NCBI RefSeq assembly: GCF_023016285.1
Contig: NZ_CP095413.1
Coordinates: 2,170,001 to 2,234,000, forward strand
Length of the DNA stretch: 64,000 nucleotides
Source: Muricauda sp. SCSIO 64092
Lineage (GTDB): Bacteria > Bacteroidota > Bacteroidia > Flavobacteriales > Flavobacteriaceae
Reading direction: 5' to 3'
In this document: positions 51,132-60,639 of the stretch, in pieces
Position numbering within the stretch: the stretch's first letter is position 1
How the letters are laid out: each line of letters begins with the position of its first letter
Program-made: the position numbers and the translations under genes
Notes under the pieces: model-generated
Database searches by the model: none
Told to the model about the DNA's origin: nothing
Seen by the model: only the letters and a program-made list of their open reading frames with translations

Positions 51132-51554
51132 TTAGTTTAATTGTGTCTGATAGGCAATGGCGTAAAGCTTCAATTGCTTTATCATACTTACCAAACCGTT
51201 TGCCCTTGTTGGGGATAAGTGTTCCTTAAGCCCTATTTCATCAATAAATCCAGTATCCGCATCTATGATGTCCTGAGGCTTTTGATTACTAAAAGCCCTG
51301 ATCAATATGGCAATAATGCCTTTGGTGATAATGGCATCACTATCTGCCGTAAAAACCAATCGGTCGTCATTCAGTTCCGCATGTACCCAAACCTTGCTCT
51401 GACAGCCTTTTATGATATTGTCATCGGTTTTGTATTCTTCTTTTATCAAGGGAAGGGATTTCCCCAATCCTATCATGTATTCATACTTTTCCATCCAGTC
51501 CTCGAACAAACTAAATTCGTCCACAATCCCTTCCTGAATTTCTTGGATACCCAT
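51132..51554 (-). CDS. sufE: SufE-like sulfur acceptor
   Basis: From ATG 51552-51554 the product has 140 residues. It accepts persulfide sulfur from SufS on Cys51 (DNIIKGCQSKVWV) and passes it to the SufBCD scaffold. Other family features are EFSLFEDWMEKYEYMIGLGKSLPLI and the C-terminal helix LSPTRANGLVSMIKQLKLYA. A TTG six codons upstream is less likely to be the start. It lies 62 bp downstream of sufS. Confidence 0.93.
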   Translation of the reverse strand: MGIQEIQEGIVDEFSLFEDWMEKYEYMIGLGKSLPLIKEEYKTDDNIIKGCQSKVWVHAELNDDRLVFTADSDAIITKGIIAILIRAFSNQKPQDIIDADTGFIDEIGLKEHLSPTRANGLVSMIKQLKLYAIAYQTQLN

Positions 51555-51616
51555 GTTCAAATTTTTATGCAAAAGTACAAAGCGAATGACGGTTGTTCAA
51601 TTCCTTTGGGAATTCT

Positions 51617-52843
51617 TTATATAAGCATGTTCCGAGCTTTTTGTACTCCCGCTACAAGTGCGTCTATTTCTGCTTTGGTATTATAAAAACTAAAACTTGC
51701 CCTAACCGTTCCCGGAATTTGGTAAAAATCCATAATGGGTTGTGCACAGTGGTGGCCCGTACGGACGGCAATGCCCAGTTTATCCAGAATAGTCCCGATA
51801 TCGTAGGGATGTATCCCTTTAATATTAAAGGAGACCACAGCCGCTTTTTGGGAGGCCTCCCCATATATTTTTAAGCCCTCTATCTTCTTTAATTCCGAAG
51901 TGGCATAGTGCAAAAGCTCTTCCTCATAGGCCGCAATGGCCTCAAAACCTATGCTGTTCATATAATCCAAGGCCGCACCAAAGGCAATACCCCCTGCTAT
52001 GTTGGGTGTTCCTGCCTCAAACTTATGGGGCAGATCGGCATAGGTGGTTTTTTCAAAAGTAACTTCGGCAATCATTTCACCACCGCCCTGGTATGGCGGA
52101 AGTTTGTTGAGCCATTCTTCCTTTCCATAGAGCACACCCACTCCCGTTGGTCCGCATACTTTATGTGCGGAAACGGTATAAAAATCCACATCCAATGCCT
52201 GAACATCCGCTTTTAGATGTGGTGCTGCCTGTGCGCCGTCCACCAATACCGCGGCACCCACAGCATGTGCGGCATCTATAATTTTTTTTATGGGATTGAT
52301 TGTCCCCAAGGCATTGGACACATGATTGCAGAATACCAACTTTGTCCTATTGGAAAGCAAATTGTGATACGAGTCCATAACCAATTCCCCATCCTGGTTC
52401 ATAGGAATCACCTTCAACTGTACGCCGGTACGTTCACAGAGCATTTGCCAGGGCACAATGTTGGAATGGTGTTCCATGGCGGACACCAAAATCTCGTCCC
52501 CTGATTTTAAAAAACCGGAAAAACCATTGGCCACCAGATTAATGGCATGGGTCGTTCCAGAAGTGAAAATCACTTCATGGGATTTGCCGATATTAAAGTG
52601 TTTTTGGATTTTGATCCGTGCCTGTTCATATGCATCCGTAGCTTCCTGGGACAGGAAATGTACCCCCCGGTGGATATTGGCATTATAGTTTTGATAATAG
52701 TGTACAATAACATCAATGACCTGTTGCGGTGTTTGCGAAGTAGCCGCATTATCAAAATAGACCAAGGGTCTTCCATTGACCTCCCGATCTAGAATAGGGA
52801 AGTCCTTACGTATTTTTTGGAGAGCCAGTGTTGTTTTTGCCAT
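51617..52843 (-). CDS. sufS: Cysteine desulfurase, SUF type
   Basis: The 408-residue PLP enzyme removes sulfur from cysteine. The PLP lysine is Lys228 in TVSAHKVCGPTGVGVLYGK, and the persulfide cysteine is Cys366 in AVRTGHHCAQPIM. The N-terminal DFPILDREVNGRPLVYFDNAATSQTP identifies group II (SufS) enzymes. Length is standard. The start is only 3 bp from the stop of the barrel gene upstream, so the two are cotranscribed. Confidence 0.96.
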   Translation of the reverse strand: MAKTTLALQKIRKDFPILDREVNGRPLVYFDNAATSQTPQQVIDVIVHYYQNYNANIHRGVHFLSQEATDAYEQARIKIQKHFNIGKSHEVIFTSGTTHAINLVANGFSGFLKSGDEILVSAMEHHSNIVPWQMLCERTGVQLKVIPMNQDGELVMDSYHNLLSNRTKLVFCNHVSNALGTINPIKKIIDAAHAVGAAVLVDGAQAAPHLKADVQALDVDFYTVSAHKVCGPTGVGVLYGKEEWLNKLPPYQGGGEMIAEVTFEKTTYADLPHKFEAGTPNIAGGIAFGAALDYMNSIGFEAIAAYEEELLHYATSELKKIEGLKIYGEASQKAAVVSFNIKGIHPYDIGTILDKLGIAVRTGHHCAQPIMDFYQIPGTVRASFSFYNTKAEIDALVAGVQKARNMLI

Positions 52844-52846
52844 AAT

Positions 52847-53485
52847 CTAAAATAGAAAATACCCCACGGATAACTGATATACTGAATTGTTGTTGGATTC
52901 GGTGGGAATAATACTGTCCCTTGAAATGTTGGAGAATCCTTGAAAGTAATTCAGTTCTACAAATACATCATGAGTGATTGCATATGCAGCTCCCACCTTA
53001 AGCCCATAATCAACCCTAAAATCTCCCGAAATCCTTGTGGTATCATCACCCAATGAAGGCCCTGAAGTGTTTTTGTTTACAGTTACCGTATTTAATAAAA
53101 ATCCCAATTGAGGGCCAAAATTAATTGAAAAGTCGGGCTTCAAATAATACTTCAACAGTAAAGGAACGTTCAAGTAGTTCAAACGAGTAGTAAATTCAAA
53201 AAGCGTTAGTGGTTCATTTGGGGTCTGCCGTAATCCAAATTCAATATGATATCCCTGGGAGGAATAGGCCACCCTCGGAGAAAATGCTATTCTATCGGAT
53301 AAACTTAAAAATGAAAAGGCCCCGACATGGTACGAAATCCTCCGTTCGACATCAAAATTATCCTTTAGATCGCCAAATACATTGGAATAATTCGCGCCGC
53401 CCATAAGACCAAATTTCTTGTCCTGTGACTGACCAACTTTTATGGAAAGCGATAAAAGTACAAGTAAGAACAGTTTTCTTTTCAT
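52847..53485 (-). CDS. Outer-membrane beta-barrel (porin-family) protein inside the SUF operon
   Basis: From ATG 53483-53485 the product has 212 residues, with a signal peptide (LFLLVLLSLSIKVGQSQ) and an eight-stranded OmpA/PorT-type barrel: KFGLMGGANYSNVFGD, ISYHVGAFSFLSL, LNYLNVPLLLKYYLKPDFSINFGPQLGFLL, and terminal YQLSVGYFLF ending in aromatic residues. It is probably a small outer-membrane protein. Its placement between sufD and sufS, 3 bp before sufS, is unusual for a cytosolic Fe-S operon. No functional link is evident. Confidence 0.85.
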   Translation of the reverse strand: MKRKLFLLVLLSLSIKVGQSQDKKFGLMGGANYSNVFGDLKDNFDVERRISYHVGAFSFLSLSDRIAFSPRVAYSSQGYHIEFGLRQTPNEPLTLFEFTTRLNYLNVPLLLKYYLKPDFSINFGPQLGFLLNTVTVNKNTSGPSLGDDTTRISGDFRVDYGLKVGAAYAITHDVFVELNYFQGFSNISRDSIIPTESNNNSVYQLSVGYFLF

Positions 53486-53561
53486 TCCAGCAAATCGGTT
53501 CTTGGTTTTCCAATAAGGCAACCTTTCATGGGAACCCTACTTTCGTAGGGAATGACATTAC
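53486..53561. repeat. Small hairpin element between sufD and the barrel gene
   Basis: CCCTAC-TTTC-GTAGGG (53535-53550), followed by GAATGACATT, resembles the dispersed GGAATGAC-ended repeats found elsewhere in the window. Confidence 0.5.
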
Positions 53562-54878
53562 CTACATTTCAAAACCGACCCTGACCCCAAGCTTTTGGGC
53601 GATAAGGGAATTGATTCGTGTTTTTAACTCCGGTATGCGCACGCTCTCCAGAACATTGTTCGCAAAGGCATACATCAAAAGGGCGGTTGCCTCCTTTTTA
53701 GGGATACCCCGTGACTGTAGGTAAAACAAGGCATCCTCATCCAATTGGCCTATGGTACAACCGTGGGAGCACTTGACATCATCGGCAAAAATCTCCAACT
53801 GCGGTTTGGTATTTACCGTTGCCTGATCACTGATCAATATGTTATTGTTCTGTTGAAAGGCGTTGGTCTTTTGGGCAATCTTATCCACAATGATCTTTCC
53901 ATTGAAGACCCCTGTGGATTTTTCCCCAAAAATACCTTTGTAATCCTGATGGCTCTCGCAATTGGGTTGTGCATGATGTACCAGGGTATGATGGTCCACA
54001 TGTTGTTTTTCCCCAAGGATGGTCACCCCTTTGAGGGTAGAATCGATACGTTCCCCATCTTGATAAAAATTCAAATTGTTCCGGGTAAGTTTTCCGCCAA
54101 ACGAGAACGTATGCACGCTAACATTACTGGTGTCTTTCTGGTCAATATAGGTGTTGTCCACCAAAGTGGCCGATTCCTTATCATTTTGAACCTTGTAATA
54201 ATCTATCCTCGCGCTTTTGGCCGCAAAAATTTCGGTAACGGAGTTCGTGAAAACTGCATTTTCCGTTAAACTTTGGTGCCGTTCTATTACCTGAAGTTCC
54301 GCATTTTCCTCTGCAATGATCAAATTACGGGGCTGTAATAGCAAAGCAGCCTCATTACCCGTAGCTAAATGTAGAATTTGAATGGGCTTTCTGGGTGCTT
54401 TGTTTTTGGGGATATAGATATAGGCCCCTTCTTTGCTAAAAGCCGTATTCAGGGTCGTCAAGGATTCGTCTTTGGAGGCCACCTTGTTAAAATAAACATC
54501 GATGACCTGTCTGTACATGGGCTTTGTCAAGGCAGAACTCATTAAACAAACATCGACGCCATCATGCGTGGTCTCGGATAAGTAGCTACTGTAGATACCG
54601 TCAATAAACACAATTTTATAGGTATCTATTTCGTGAAGAAAGTACTTTTTGACATCCTTATATTCCAGTACATTCTCTTTCTTGGGGAACACACTGAAAT
54701 CAATCTTCTGCAAATTGTTCAGCGAAGTATACTTCCAAGCTTCCTGCTTTTTGTTTGGAAAGCCTTTGAGCTCAAAATTTTTAATGGCCGCTGAACGGAT
54801 ATCATGAACGGGATGGTTGACATCAACTTTACTTTCGAATGCCAAAAAGGACGATACCAGTTTATCTTTTAAATCCAT
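53562..54878 (-). CDS. sufD: Fe-S cluster assembly scaffold protein SufD
   Basis: The 438-residue protein is the SufB paralogue of the SufBC2D complex. The C-terminal half is the parallel beta-helix with KCSHGCTIGQLDEDALFYLQSRGIP, the best family signature, and DHHTLVHHAQPNCESHQDYKGIF. The N-terminal helical region (KNFELKGFPNKKQEAWKYTSL) is normal. It lies between sufC and the barrel gene. Confidence 0.95.
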   Translation of the reverse strand: MDLKDKLVSSFLAFESKVDVNHPVHDIRSAAIKNFELKGFPNKKQEAWKYTSLNNLQKIDFSVFPKKENVLEYKDVKKYFLHEIDTYKIVFIDGIYSSYLSETTHDGVDVCLMSSALTKPMYRQVIDVYFNKVASKDESLTTLNTAFSKEGAYIYIPKNKAPRKPIQILHLATGNEAALLLQPRNLIIAEENAELQVIERHQSLTENAVFTNSVTEIFAAKSARIDYYKVQNDKESATLVDNTYIDQKDTSNVSVHTFSFGGKLTRNNLNFYQDGERIDSTLKGVTILGEKQHVDHHTLVHHAQPNCESHQDYKGIFGEKSTGVFNGKIIVDKIAQKTNAFQQNNNILISDQATVNTKPQLEIFADDVKCSHGCTIGQLDEDALFYLQSRGIPKKEATALLMYAFANNVLESVRIPELKTRINSLIAQKLGVRVGFEM

Positions 54879-54991
54879 ATGCTATTGTTGTCCTTCCTGT
54901 CAAAGCAGGAATTTTTGATTTGTTTTCCTTATTTCGATGGATTCCCTGCTTCACTTTGACCTGGCTTGGTGCAAGCTCGGGAATGAACATA
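54879..54991. repeat. Repeat-like element between sufC and sufD
   Basis: CCTG-TCAAAG-CAGG (54896-54909) followed by AATTTT, and later GGGAATGAACA, resemble the 'CCTGCGAAAGCAGG ... GGAATGAC' intergenic repeats. No gene is visible. Confidence 0.45.
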
Positions 54992-55744
54992 TTACACGAC
55001 TACTTCTTGCTTGATCCAATCGTAACCTTTTTCCTCCAGTTCCAAAGCCAGTTCCTTTCCACCGGACTTTGCAATTCGCCCATCAAAAAGCACGTGCACA
55101 TAATCGGGAATAATGTATTCCAACAATCTTTGGTAATGGGTAATGACCACAATGGCATTGTCCTTGCTCCGCAATTTGTTCACACCATTGGCCACAATGC
55201 GCAAGGCGTCAATATCCAATCCGGAATCCGTTTCGTCCAAAATGGCCAATTTGGGTTCCATCATGGCCAATTGAAAGATTTCGTTGCGCTTTTTCTCCCC
55301 TCCGGAAAAACCTTCGTTCAAGGAGCGTGAAAGGAATTTTCTATCGATTTCCAACATTTCGGACTTTTCCCGGATCAACTTGAGCATTTCATTGGCAGGC
55401 ATGTCCTCCAAACCTTTTGCTTTTCTACTTTCGTTGATGGCCGTTTTCATGAAGTTTGTCACGGTTACCCCCGGAATTTCCACAGGGTATTGAAAGGACA
55501 TAAAAATGCCTTTATGGGCCCTTTCCTCCGGTGCCAATTCCTCTAAATCCTCCCCTTCCAAGGAAATGCTTCCCTTTTTTACCTCAAAATCCTCTTTCCC
55601 GGCAATTACCGAGGCCAATGTGCTCTTACCGGAACCGTTGGGTCCCATAATGGCGTGTACCTCCCCAGGGTTCACGGTAAGGTTTATTCCTTTCAGAATC
55701 TTTTTATCCTCAACACTGGCGTGTAAATCTTTGATTTCTAACAT
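54992..55744 (-). CDS. sufC: SUF system ATPase SufC
   Basis: The 250-residue ABC-type ATPase powers the SufBCD scaffold. Walker A is GPNGSGKST (34-42). The signature is NEGFSGGEKKRNEI, with the SUF-specific KKRNE, and Walker B is LAILDETDSGLD. It has no membrane domain, as expected. The gene starts 65 bp downstream of the sufB stop. Confidence 0.96.
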   Translation of the reverse strand: MLEIKDLHASVEDKKILKGINLTVNPGEVHAIMGPNGSGKSTLASVIAGKEDFEVKKGSISLEGEDLEELAPEERAHKGIFMSFQYPVEIPGVTVTNFMKTAINESRKAKGLEDMPANEMLKLIREKSEMLEIDRKFLSRSLNEGFSGGEKKRNEIFQLAMMEPKLAILDETDSGLDIDALRIVANGVNKLRSKDNAIVVITHYQRLLEYIIPDYVHVLFDGRIAKSGGKELALELEEKGYDWIKQEVVV

Positions 55745-55809
55745 AACTATTAACTACGGTTATTTTAAATATTTTGGTGCCTTGGGCATACGTTGCATGA
55801 TCTTTGGAT

Positions 55810-57255
55810 TTATCCTACGGAACCTTCCAAACTGATTTCCAGTAATTTCTGTGCTTCCACGGCAAACTCCATGGGCAATTTGTTCAATACCTCCTTACTA
55901 AAACCGTTTACAATAAGGGCGATGGCCTTTTCTGTATCGATGCCCCGTTGGTTGCAATAGAAAATTTGGTCTTCCCCAATCTTGCTTGTGGTAGCCTCAT
56001 GTTCAATTTGTGCCGATTTGTTTTTGGCCTCTATGTAGGGGAAGGTATGTGCGCCACATTCGTTGCCCATCAATAGGGAATCGCATTGTGAAAAGTTTCT
56101 GGCATTTTCCGCCCTGCTGTTCACCTGTACCAAACCTCGGTAACTGTTTTGGGACTTCCCTGCAGAAATCCCCTTGGAAATAATGGTGCTCCTGGTATTG
56201 TTCCCCAAATGGATCATTTTGGTCCCTGTGTCCGCTTGTTGAAAATTATTGGTCACTGCGATGGAATAAAACTCCCCAACAGAGTTATCCCCTTTTAAGA
56301 TACAAGAAGGGTATTTCCAAGTTACGGCGGAGCCCGTTTCCACTTGGGTCCATGATATTTTTGAATTCTTTTCACATAGACCTCTTTTCGTCACAAAGTT
56401 GTATACCCCTCCTTTTCCATTACTATCGCCGGGAAACCAGTTTTGTACGGTGGAATATTTAATCTCCGCATCATCCAATGCTATCAGCTCAACCACTGCT
56501 GCGTGTAACTGGTTTTCGTCGCGCGAAGGAGCTGTGCAACCCTCTAAATAACTCACATAACTGCTCTCATCAGCAATGACCAAAGTGCGTTCAAACTGGC
56601 CTGTTCCGCCCTCATTGATCCTAAAATAAGTTGAAAGCTCCATAGGGCATTTTACTCCCTTTGGAATGTAACAGAAAGACCCATCAGTGAAAACCGCAGA
56701 GTTCAATGCAGCATAAAAATTATCCGTTTTAGGGACTACGGTACCCATATACTTTTTAATCAATTCAGGATGCTTTTGAATTGCTTCTGAAATGGGCATA
56801 AAAAGAATTCCTTTTTCCTCCAACGTCTTTTGAAAGGTAGTTGCCACTGAAACCGAATCTACCACAATATCAACCGCAACGTTTTGAAGGCGCTTTTGTT
56901 CATCTAAAGATATACCTAGTTTTCGGTACATTTCCAATAATTCGGGATCCACATCATCCATGGTTTTGTTGGGATCGGCCTTTTTTGGAGCAGAATAATA
57001 ACTGATGGCCTGAAAATCTGGTTTTTCATAATGTACATTGGCCCATTCCGGTTCTTCCATAGACTCCCAAATACGAAACGCCTCAAGACGCCATTCGGTC
57101 ATCCATTCAGGCTCATTCTTCTTTTTGGAGATTGCTCGTACTATATCAGCATTCAATCCTTTCGGAAAAGTATCGGATTCTATTTCTGTATAAAACCCGT
57201 ACTCATATTCTTTGGTTTCAAGTTCCTTTTTTAATTCTTCTTCTGTATAGGCCAT
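55810..57255 (-). CDS. sufB: Fe-S cluster assembly scaffold protein SufB
   Basis: From ATG 57253-57255 the product has 481 residues, the normal SufB length. Family segments are [61 protein letters not shown] (Cys-containing) and [20 protein letters not shown]. Together with SufC and SufD it assembles nascent clusters. It starts 10 bp after the sufA stop. Confidence 0.96.
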   Translation of the reverse strand: MAYTEEELKKELETKEYEYGFYTEIESDTFPKGLNADIVRAISKKKNEPEWMTEWRLEAFRIWESMEEPEWANVHYEKPDFQAISYYSAPKKADPNKTMDDVDPELLEMYRKLGISLDEQKRLQNVAVDIVVDSVSVATTFQKTLEEKGILFMPISEAIQKHPELIKKYMGTVVPKTDNFYAALNSAVFTDGSFCYIPKGVKCPMELSTYFRINEGGTGQFERTLVIADESSYVSYLEGCTAPSRDENQLHAAVVELIALDDAEIKYSTVQNWFPGDSNGKGGVYNFVTKRGLCEKNSKISWTQVETGSAVTWKYPSCILKGDNSVGEFYSIAVTNNFQQADTGTKMIHLGNNTRSTIISKGISAGKSQNSYRGLVQVNSRAENARNFSQCDSLLMGNECGAHTFPYIEAKNKSAQIEHEATTSKIGEDQIFYCNQRGIDTEKAIALIVNGFSKEVLNKLPMEFAVEAQKLLEISLEGSVG

Positions 57256-57265
57256 GTTCCCGTTT

Positions 57266-57595
57266 TTAAAGTGAAAAACTTTCCCCGCAACCGCAGGTAC
57301 GTTGGGCATTGGGATTGTTGAATACAAATCCTTTACCGTTTAACCCGCCGGAATACTCCAAGGTAGTTCCAACCAGGTATAAAAAACTTTTTTTATCTAC
57401 AATGATCCGAACTGAGTTGTCCTCAAATACTTTATCCCCTTCCTGAATTTGATTATCAAAATCCAGCTCATAGGACAATCCACTACAACCTCCACTCTTT
57501 ACACCCACTCGAACATAATCCTTGGCGGCATCGAAGCCATCTTCGGTCATCAAGGTCACCACTTTTCGTTTCGCGTTTTCTGAGACTTTAATCAT
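57266..57595 (-). CDS. sufA: HesB/IscA-family A-type Fe-S carrier
   Basis: The 109-residue protein has the three conserved cluster-binding cysteines: Cys37 ([15 protein letters not shown]), and Cys101 and Cys103 ([11 protein letters not shown]). It is the first gene of the SUF block, as in many Bacteroidota operons, and probably transfers clusters from SufBCD to apoproteins. The upstream 364-bp region is the likely control region. Confidence 0.94.
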   Translation of the reverse strand: MIKVSENAKRKVVTLMTEDGFDAAKDYVRVGVKSGGCSGLSYELDFDNQIQEGDKVFEDNSVRIIVDKKSFLYLVGTTLEYSGGLNGKGFVFNNPNAQRTCGCGESFSL

Positions 57596-57959
57596 GTTTT
57601 ACTTGGATTAGATGTTAGAAAAACATCGGTTCTTATTATTGGCTTGTTCATTCTTTACTTCATTTCCTTCTTCATTCCCCTTTATCAAGATAAGACAAAA
57701 TTCCAGCGGTTCAATACCCTAAAAACCATCTTTGACCTTGAATGTAAAACCAATCCTTATCTAGCATAATTCTAAATAGTCCACAAATATAGACGATATG
57801 TCGATCAATTCCGGGATTTCTAACATTATTATAACGTATAATCTGATAAACTTTTTTTATGGAAAGGTTAAACAAAATATTGGTAGAAAAATCCAGCTTG
57901 GGTTTGGCTCAAAAACCTTTAATTTTCTAGGTATTCAGCGAATTATTGTATTAGGGGAA
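57596..57959 (-). promoter_or_regulatory. Non-coding control region of the suf operon
   Basis: No gene is supported in these 364 bp. On the minus strand TATATTTG at 57784-57791 matches TAnnTTTG, though without a well-spaced TTTG at -33. It would give an untranslated leader of about 180 nt before sufA, long for this window. I could not identify a conserved riboswitch fold or an IscR-like site. Confidence 0.4.
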
Positions 57960-59300
57960 TTATTGCAAGTTGATGACCACCATATCCATCCCTCCTTTGG
58001 TCTGAATTTCAGGAAAATCCTGACTTGTGGTTTCACCAATGACCACCACATTCCCAGTGGCGGTTTCCAGTGCATCATATCCAAAATCCAGGTTTGATCC
58101 CCCAAGGGATTTTTCCCATTCCAAATTGCCGGAAGCATCCGTTTTAAAGACCCAAATGTCATTTTCCCCGAAATTTTCGGCCAGGTCCCCATCAAAACTC
58201 TTGGAATTCCCGCACACCAAAAATCCTTCGTCCATGGTCAATCGTACGCTGTGGGCAGCATCGAAACCTGCACCTCCAAAGGATTTTTCCCAAAGCAATT
58301 GACCATTATCATCTATTTTTATGAGCCAAACATCGGATTGCCCATTGTTTTTGGTGACCTGGGTGTCCTCACTAAAGGTGTTGCCTGTAATGACATAACC
58401 CCCATCCGTTGTGGCAACGATATCCTGGGCTTGGTCAATGCCGGTACCCCCAAAGGAGCTTTCCCACACAAAAGTTCCGTTTTTATTGATTTTCACTGCC
58501 CAAAAGTCATAGCTGCCCTTTGGATTGCCAATATCGAAGTCATCACTCTCGGAGGCTCCAACCAAAATGTAACCTCCATCATGGGCATTGACCACCCCAA
58601 AAGAGCGGTCGTTATTGGTTCCCCCAAAAAACTTGCGCCATTGTAAATTGCCATCGCCATCGATTTTAGTACCCCAAAACTCCCCTACCCCATGGGCCGT
58701 CAACCTACCTTTGTCCGTGCTGCCCTCGCCATTGGAAGAGGTCACATCCAAAAATCCGGAGAAGAAAAATCCCCCATCAACGGTTTCCACCAAATCATAG
58801 GAATGGTCATGCCCAGAAAAGCCAAAGCTCTTTTCCCACAGGATGTTTCCGGCAGCGTCCAATCGTAAGATCCAATTGTCATGAAAGCCTTCATTATTGC
58901 TTCCGTCCCCATCATCGCTCATGGCATAACCTGTTATGGCATACCCCCCGTCCGAGGTCTGAATAACCTGCTGTCCCTGGTCATCTTTACTGCCCCCATA
59001 GGTTTTCTGCCATTCCAAATCTCCATCCATATCCAATTTTACCAACCAATAATCATTCACCGCAAGGTTTTTGGACGAAAGATCCCCATCCGTACTATTG
59101 CTCATTCCCAAAATGGCAAATCCGCCATCGGTGGTCTGTATAATGGAACGCGCAGAATCGTATCCCGAACCTCCAAAGTTTTTGGTCCAAACCACATTTT
59201 TAAGGGTGTTGGGGATCGGGTCGTTCCCTTCAATCTTAATGGAGTCCTCCGAGCAGGAAACACCAAGGATTACCATTAAAAAATAGGATACTCTTTTCAT
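57960..59300 (-). CDS. Lipoprotein with seven propeller-type repeats
   Basis: The 446-residue protein has a lipoprotein signal ending in VSC and seven repeats of about 55 residues. Each is built as GG(S/T/A)xxDxAxxIxxTxDGGFxIxGxSxSxDGD, followed by DxWxxKxDxxGxLxWEKSF. Six repeats keep the WEKSFGG-type linker closely. Seven repeats suggest a seven-bladed propeller at the cell surface or in the periplasm. Asp-rich turns could bind calcium. I do not recognise a named enzymatic family, though 'delta-60 repeat'-like proteins are similar. Confidence 0.8.
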   Translation of the reverse strand: MKRVSYFLMVILGVSCSEDSIKIEGNDPIPNTLKNVVWTKNFGGSGYDSARSIIQTTDGGFAILGMSNSTDGDLSSKNLAVNDYWLVKLDMDGDLEWQKTYGGSKDDQGQQVIQTSDGGYAITGYAMSDDGDGSNNEGFHDNWILRLDAAGNILWEKSFGFSGHDHSYDLVETVDGGFFFSGFLDVTSSNGEGSTDKGRLTAHGVGEFWGTKIDGDGNLQWRKFFGGTNNDRSFGVVNAHDGGYILVGASESDDFDIGNPKGSYDFWAVKINKNGTFVWESSFGGTGIDQAQDIVATTDGGYVITGNTFSEDTQVTKNNGQSDVWLIKIDDNGQLLWEKSFGGAGFDAAHSVRLTMDEGFLVCGNSKSFDGDLAENFGENDIWVFKTDASGNLEWEKSLGGSNLDFGYDALETATGNVVVIGETTSQDFPEIQTKGGMDMVVINLQ

Positions 59301-59312
59301 AGCTGCAGTTGA

Positions 59313-60578
59313 TTACTCCGATTTCTTCACCACGAAGAAACCAGTATTTGAATCATTAATGATCACCTTACCACTTTCAAAATACGGATAAACGCTCCAG
59401 ACCCCGTTAAAACTCGCATTGTTGTTTGAGGGAAACGTATCAAAGAAACCCGTTTCGGATATGCTCCCGCTTCCAATGGCGGAGATATCCAATACCCGCA
59501 TTCCCGCAGCATAATTGGCCAGGAAGAATTCGTTCCCTTTCACGTAACCGTTATGGTCGACAGCTGCGGTGGGCCCAGTGTAGGTCATGTGCAATTGTGG
59601 AGCGTCCAAATCGGTCAGGTCAAAGACCAAAGTCCTGGAATCGAAACCGAAATTGATTTCATCAAATTCATCCCCCAACAAAAAATAGCGCTGATCTTCC
59701 GTAAACCACCCTTGGTGGGTATACCCCAATTGCGGATAGTCCAAATTTGAGATTAGGGTAGAATTGGATTTGTCCGTGATATCCACAATGGCAATTTGGT
59801 TTTCATTTGCTCCGATAAAAATCTCACGCCCCGTATAATCCGTATCCGGTCCTGTATAGGTAACCACCTGGGCATCGTGGGTATAACCATTACCTCCATA
59901 TCCCCCGACACCGGTAGGGGAACTAGGGTTTTGGACATCCACAAAATGCACTCCCCCACCAAAGGCGTCATTGCGGGCAGTCCCTACGGGGTAAGCAAAT
60001 CCCACGGCTTCATTGATGACTACATTATGGGCATTGCCAATGTCTGTATATCGGGTATCGGCACTAAAGTTTTGAGGTGGGTCGGCCACATCCCTTAATC
60101 GGGTCAAATCAAAAACTTGCATCCCATGTCCATTTGCTTCGGATACAATAAAGGCATGGTCCTGATATATTTTTACATCCCGCCAAATACTGGAGGTGGT
60201 AGCGGTTGGCAATTTTCCGAGATAAATCAAATTATCCGTATCACTGATGTCCACAAAGACCGTTCCATTGTCCAGACCAATTAAGGCGTATTCCTTTCCG
60301 CTGGTACTATCCGTCCAGCCCCAAATATCATTTCCTTCACTGGCCGAAAAAACGGAATGTTCAATTCTGCCCAATAGATCATAGCCATTGCAGGGGAATT
60401 CCCCGGCCATTCCATTTTCACAGGGAACCGCTCCCGTACCAACGGAGCCATCGCCATTTCCATCCCCTCCTGGATCCAGGTTATCAACTGGCACCACCCC
60501 ATCATCGTCCTGGTCCGATCCACAGGCCCACACCCCAAAAACCATAAGGATCAACAAGCCTATAAAACTTCGATTCAT
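59313..60578 (-). CDS. Choice-of-anchor B / LVIVD-repeat lipoprotein
   Basis: The 421-residue protein has a lipoprotein signal (GLLILMVFGVWAC). A Asp/Gly-rich linker follows (SDQDDDGVVPVDNLDPGGDG), possibly calcium-binding. The propeller carries LVIVD-type repeats (KEYALIGLDNGTVFVDISDTD, GMQVFDLTRLRDV, EIFIGANENQIAIVDITDKS, GMRVLDISAIGSG), the pattern of choice-of-anchor B proteins. It sits 12 bp upstream of the seven-repeat lipoprotein on the same strand, so the two surface proteins are probably one operon. Confidence 0.85.
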   Translation of the reverse strand: MNRSFIGLLILMVFGVWACGSDQDDDGVVPVDNLDPGGDGNGDGSVGTGAVPCENGMAGEFPCNGYDLLGRIEHSVFSASEGNDIWGWTDSTSGKEYALIGLDNGTVFVDISDTDNLIYLGKLPTATTSSIWRDVKIYQDHAFIVSEANGHGMQVFDLTRLRDVADPPQNFSADTRYTDIGNAHNVVINEAVGFAYPVGTARNDAFGGGVHFVDVQNPSSPTGVGGYGGNGYTHDAQVVTYTGPDTDYTGREIFIGANENQIAIVDITDKSNSTLISNLDYPQLGYTHQGWFTEDQRYFLLGDEFDEINFGFDSRTLVFDLTDLDAPQLHMTYTGPTAAVDHNGYVKGNEFFLANYAAGMRVLDISAIGSGSISETGFFDTFPSNNNASFNGVWSVYPYFESGKVIINDSNTGFFVVKKSE

Positions 60579-60627
60579 CCCTTTTAAATTGCTGTTAAGT
60601 AAAGATACGACTTTCAGGAATTGCCGT

Positions 60628-60635
60628 TATTTTTG
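60628..60635 (+). promoter_or_regulatory. -7 box TATTTTTG, 4 nt before the thiL start
   Basis: This full TAnnTTTG match ends 4 nt before ATG 60640, predicting a leaderless thiL transcript. Confidence 0.5.
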
Positions 60636-60639
60636 CCAA

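Noticed and set aside
53745..54269. 174-codon plus-strand frame antisense to sufD
   Set aside because: SufD is unmistakable on the other strand.
57798..58097. 99-codon plus-strand frame upstream of the suf operon
   Set aside because: It overlaps the 3' end of the seven-repeat lipoprotein gene, and the non-overlapping part is AT-rich low-complexity sequence.
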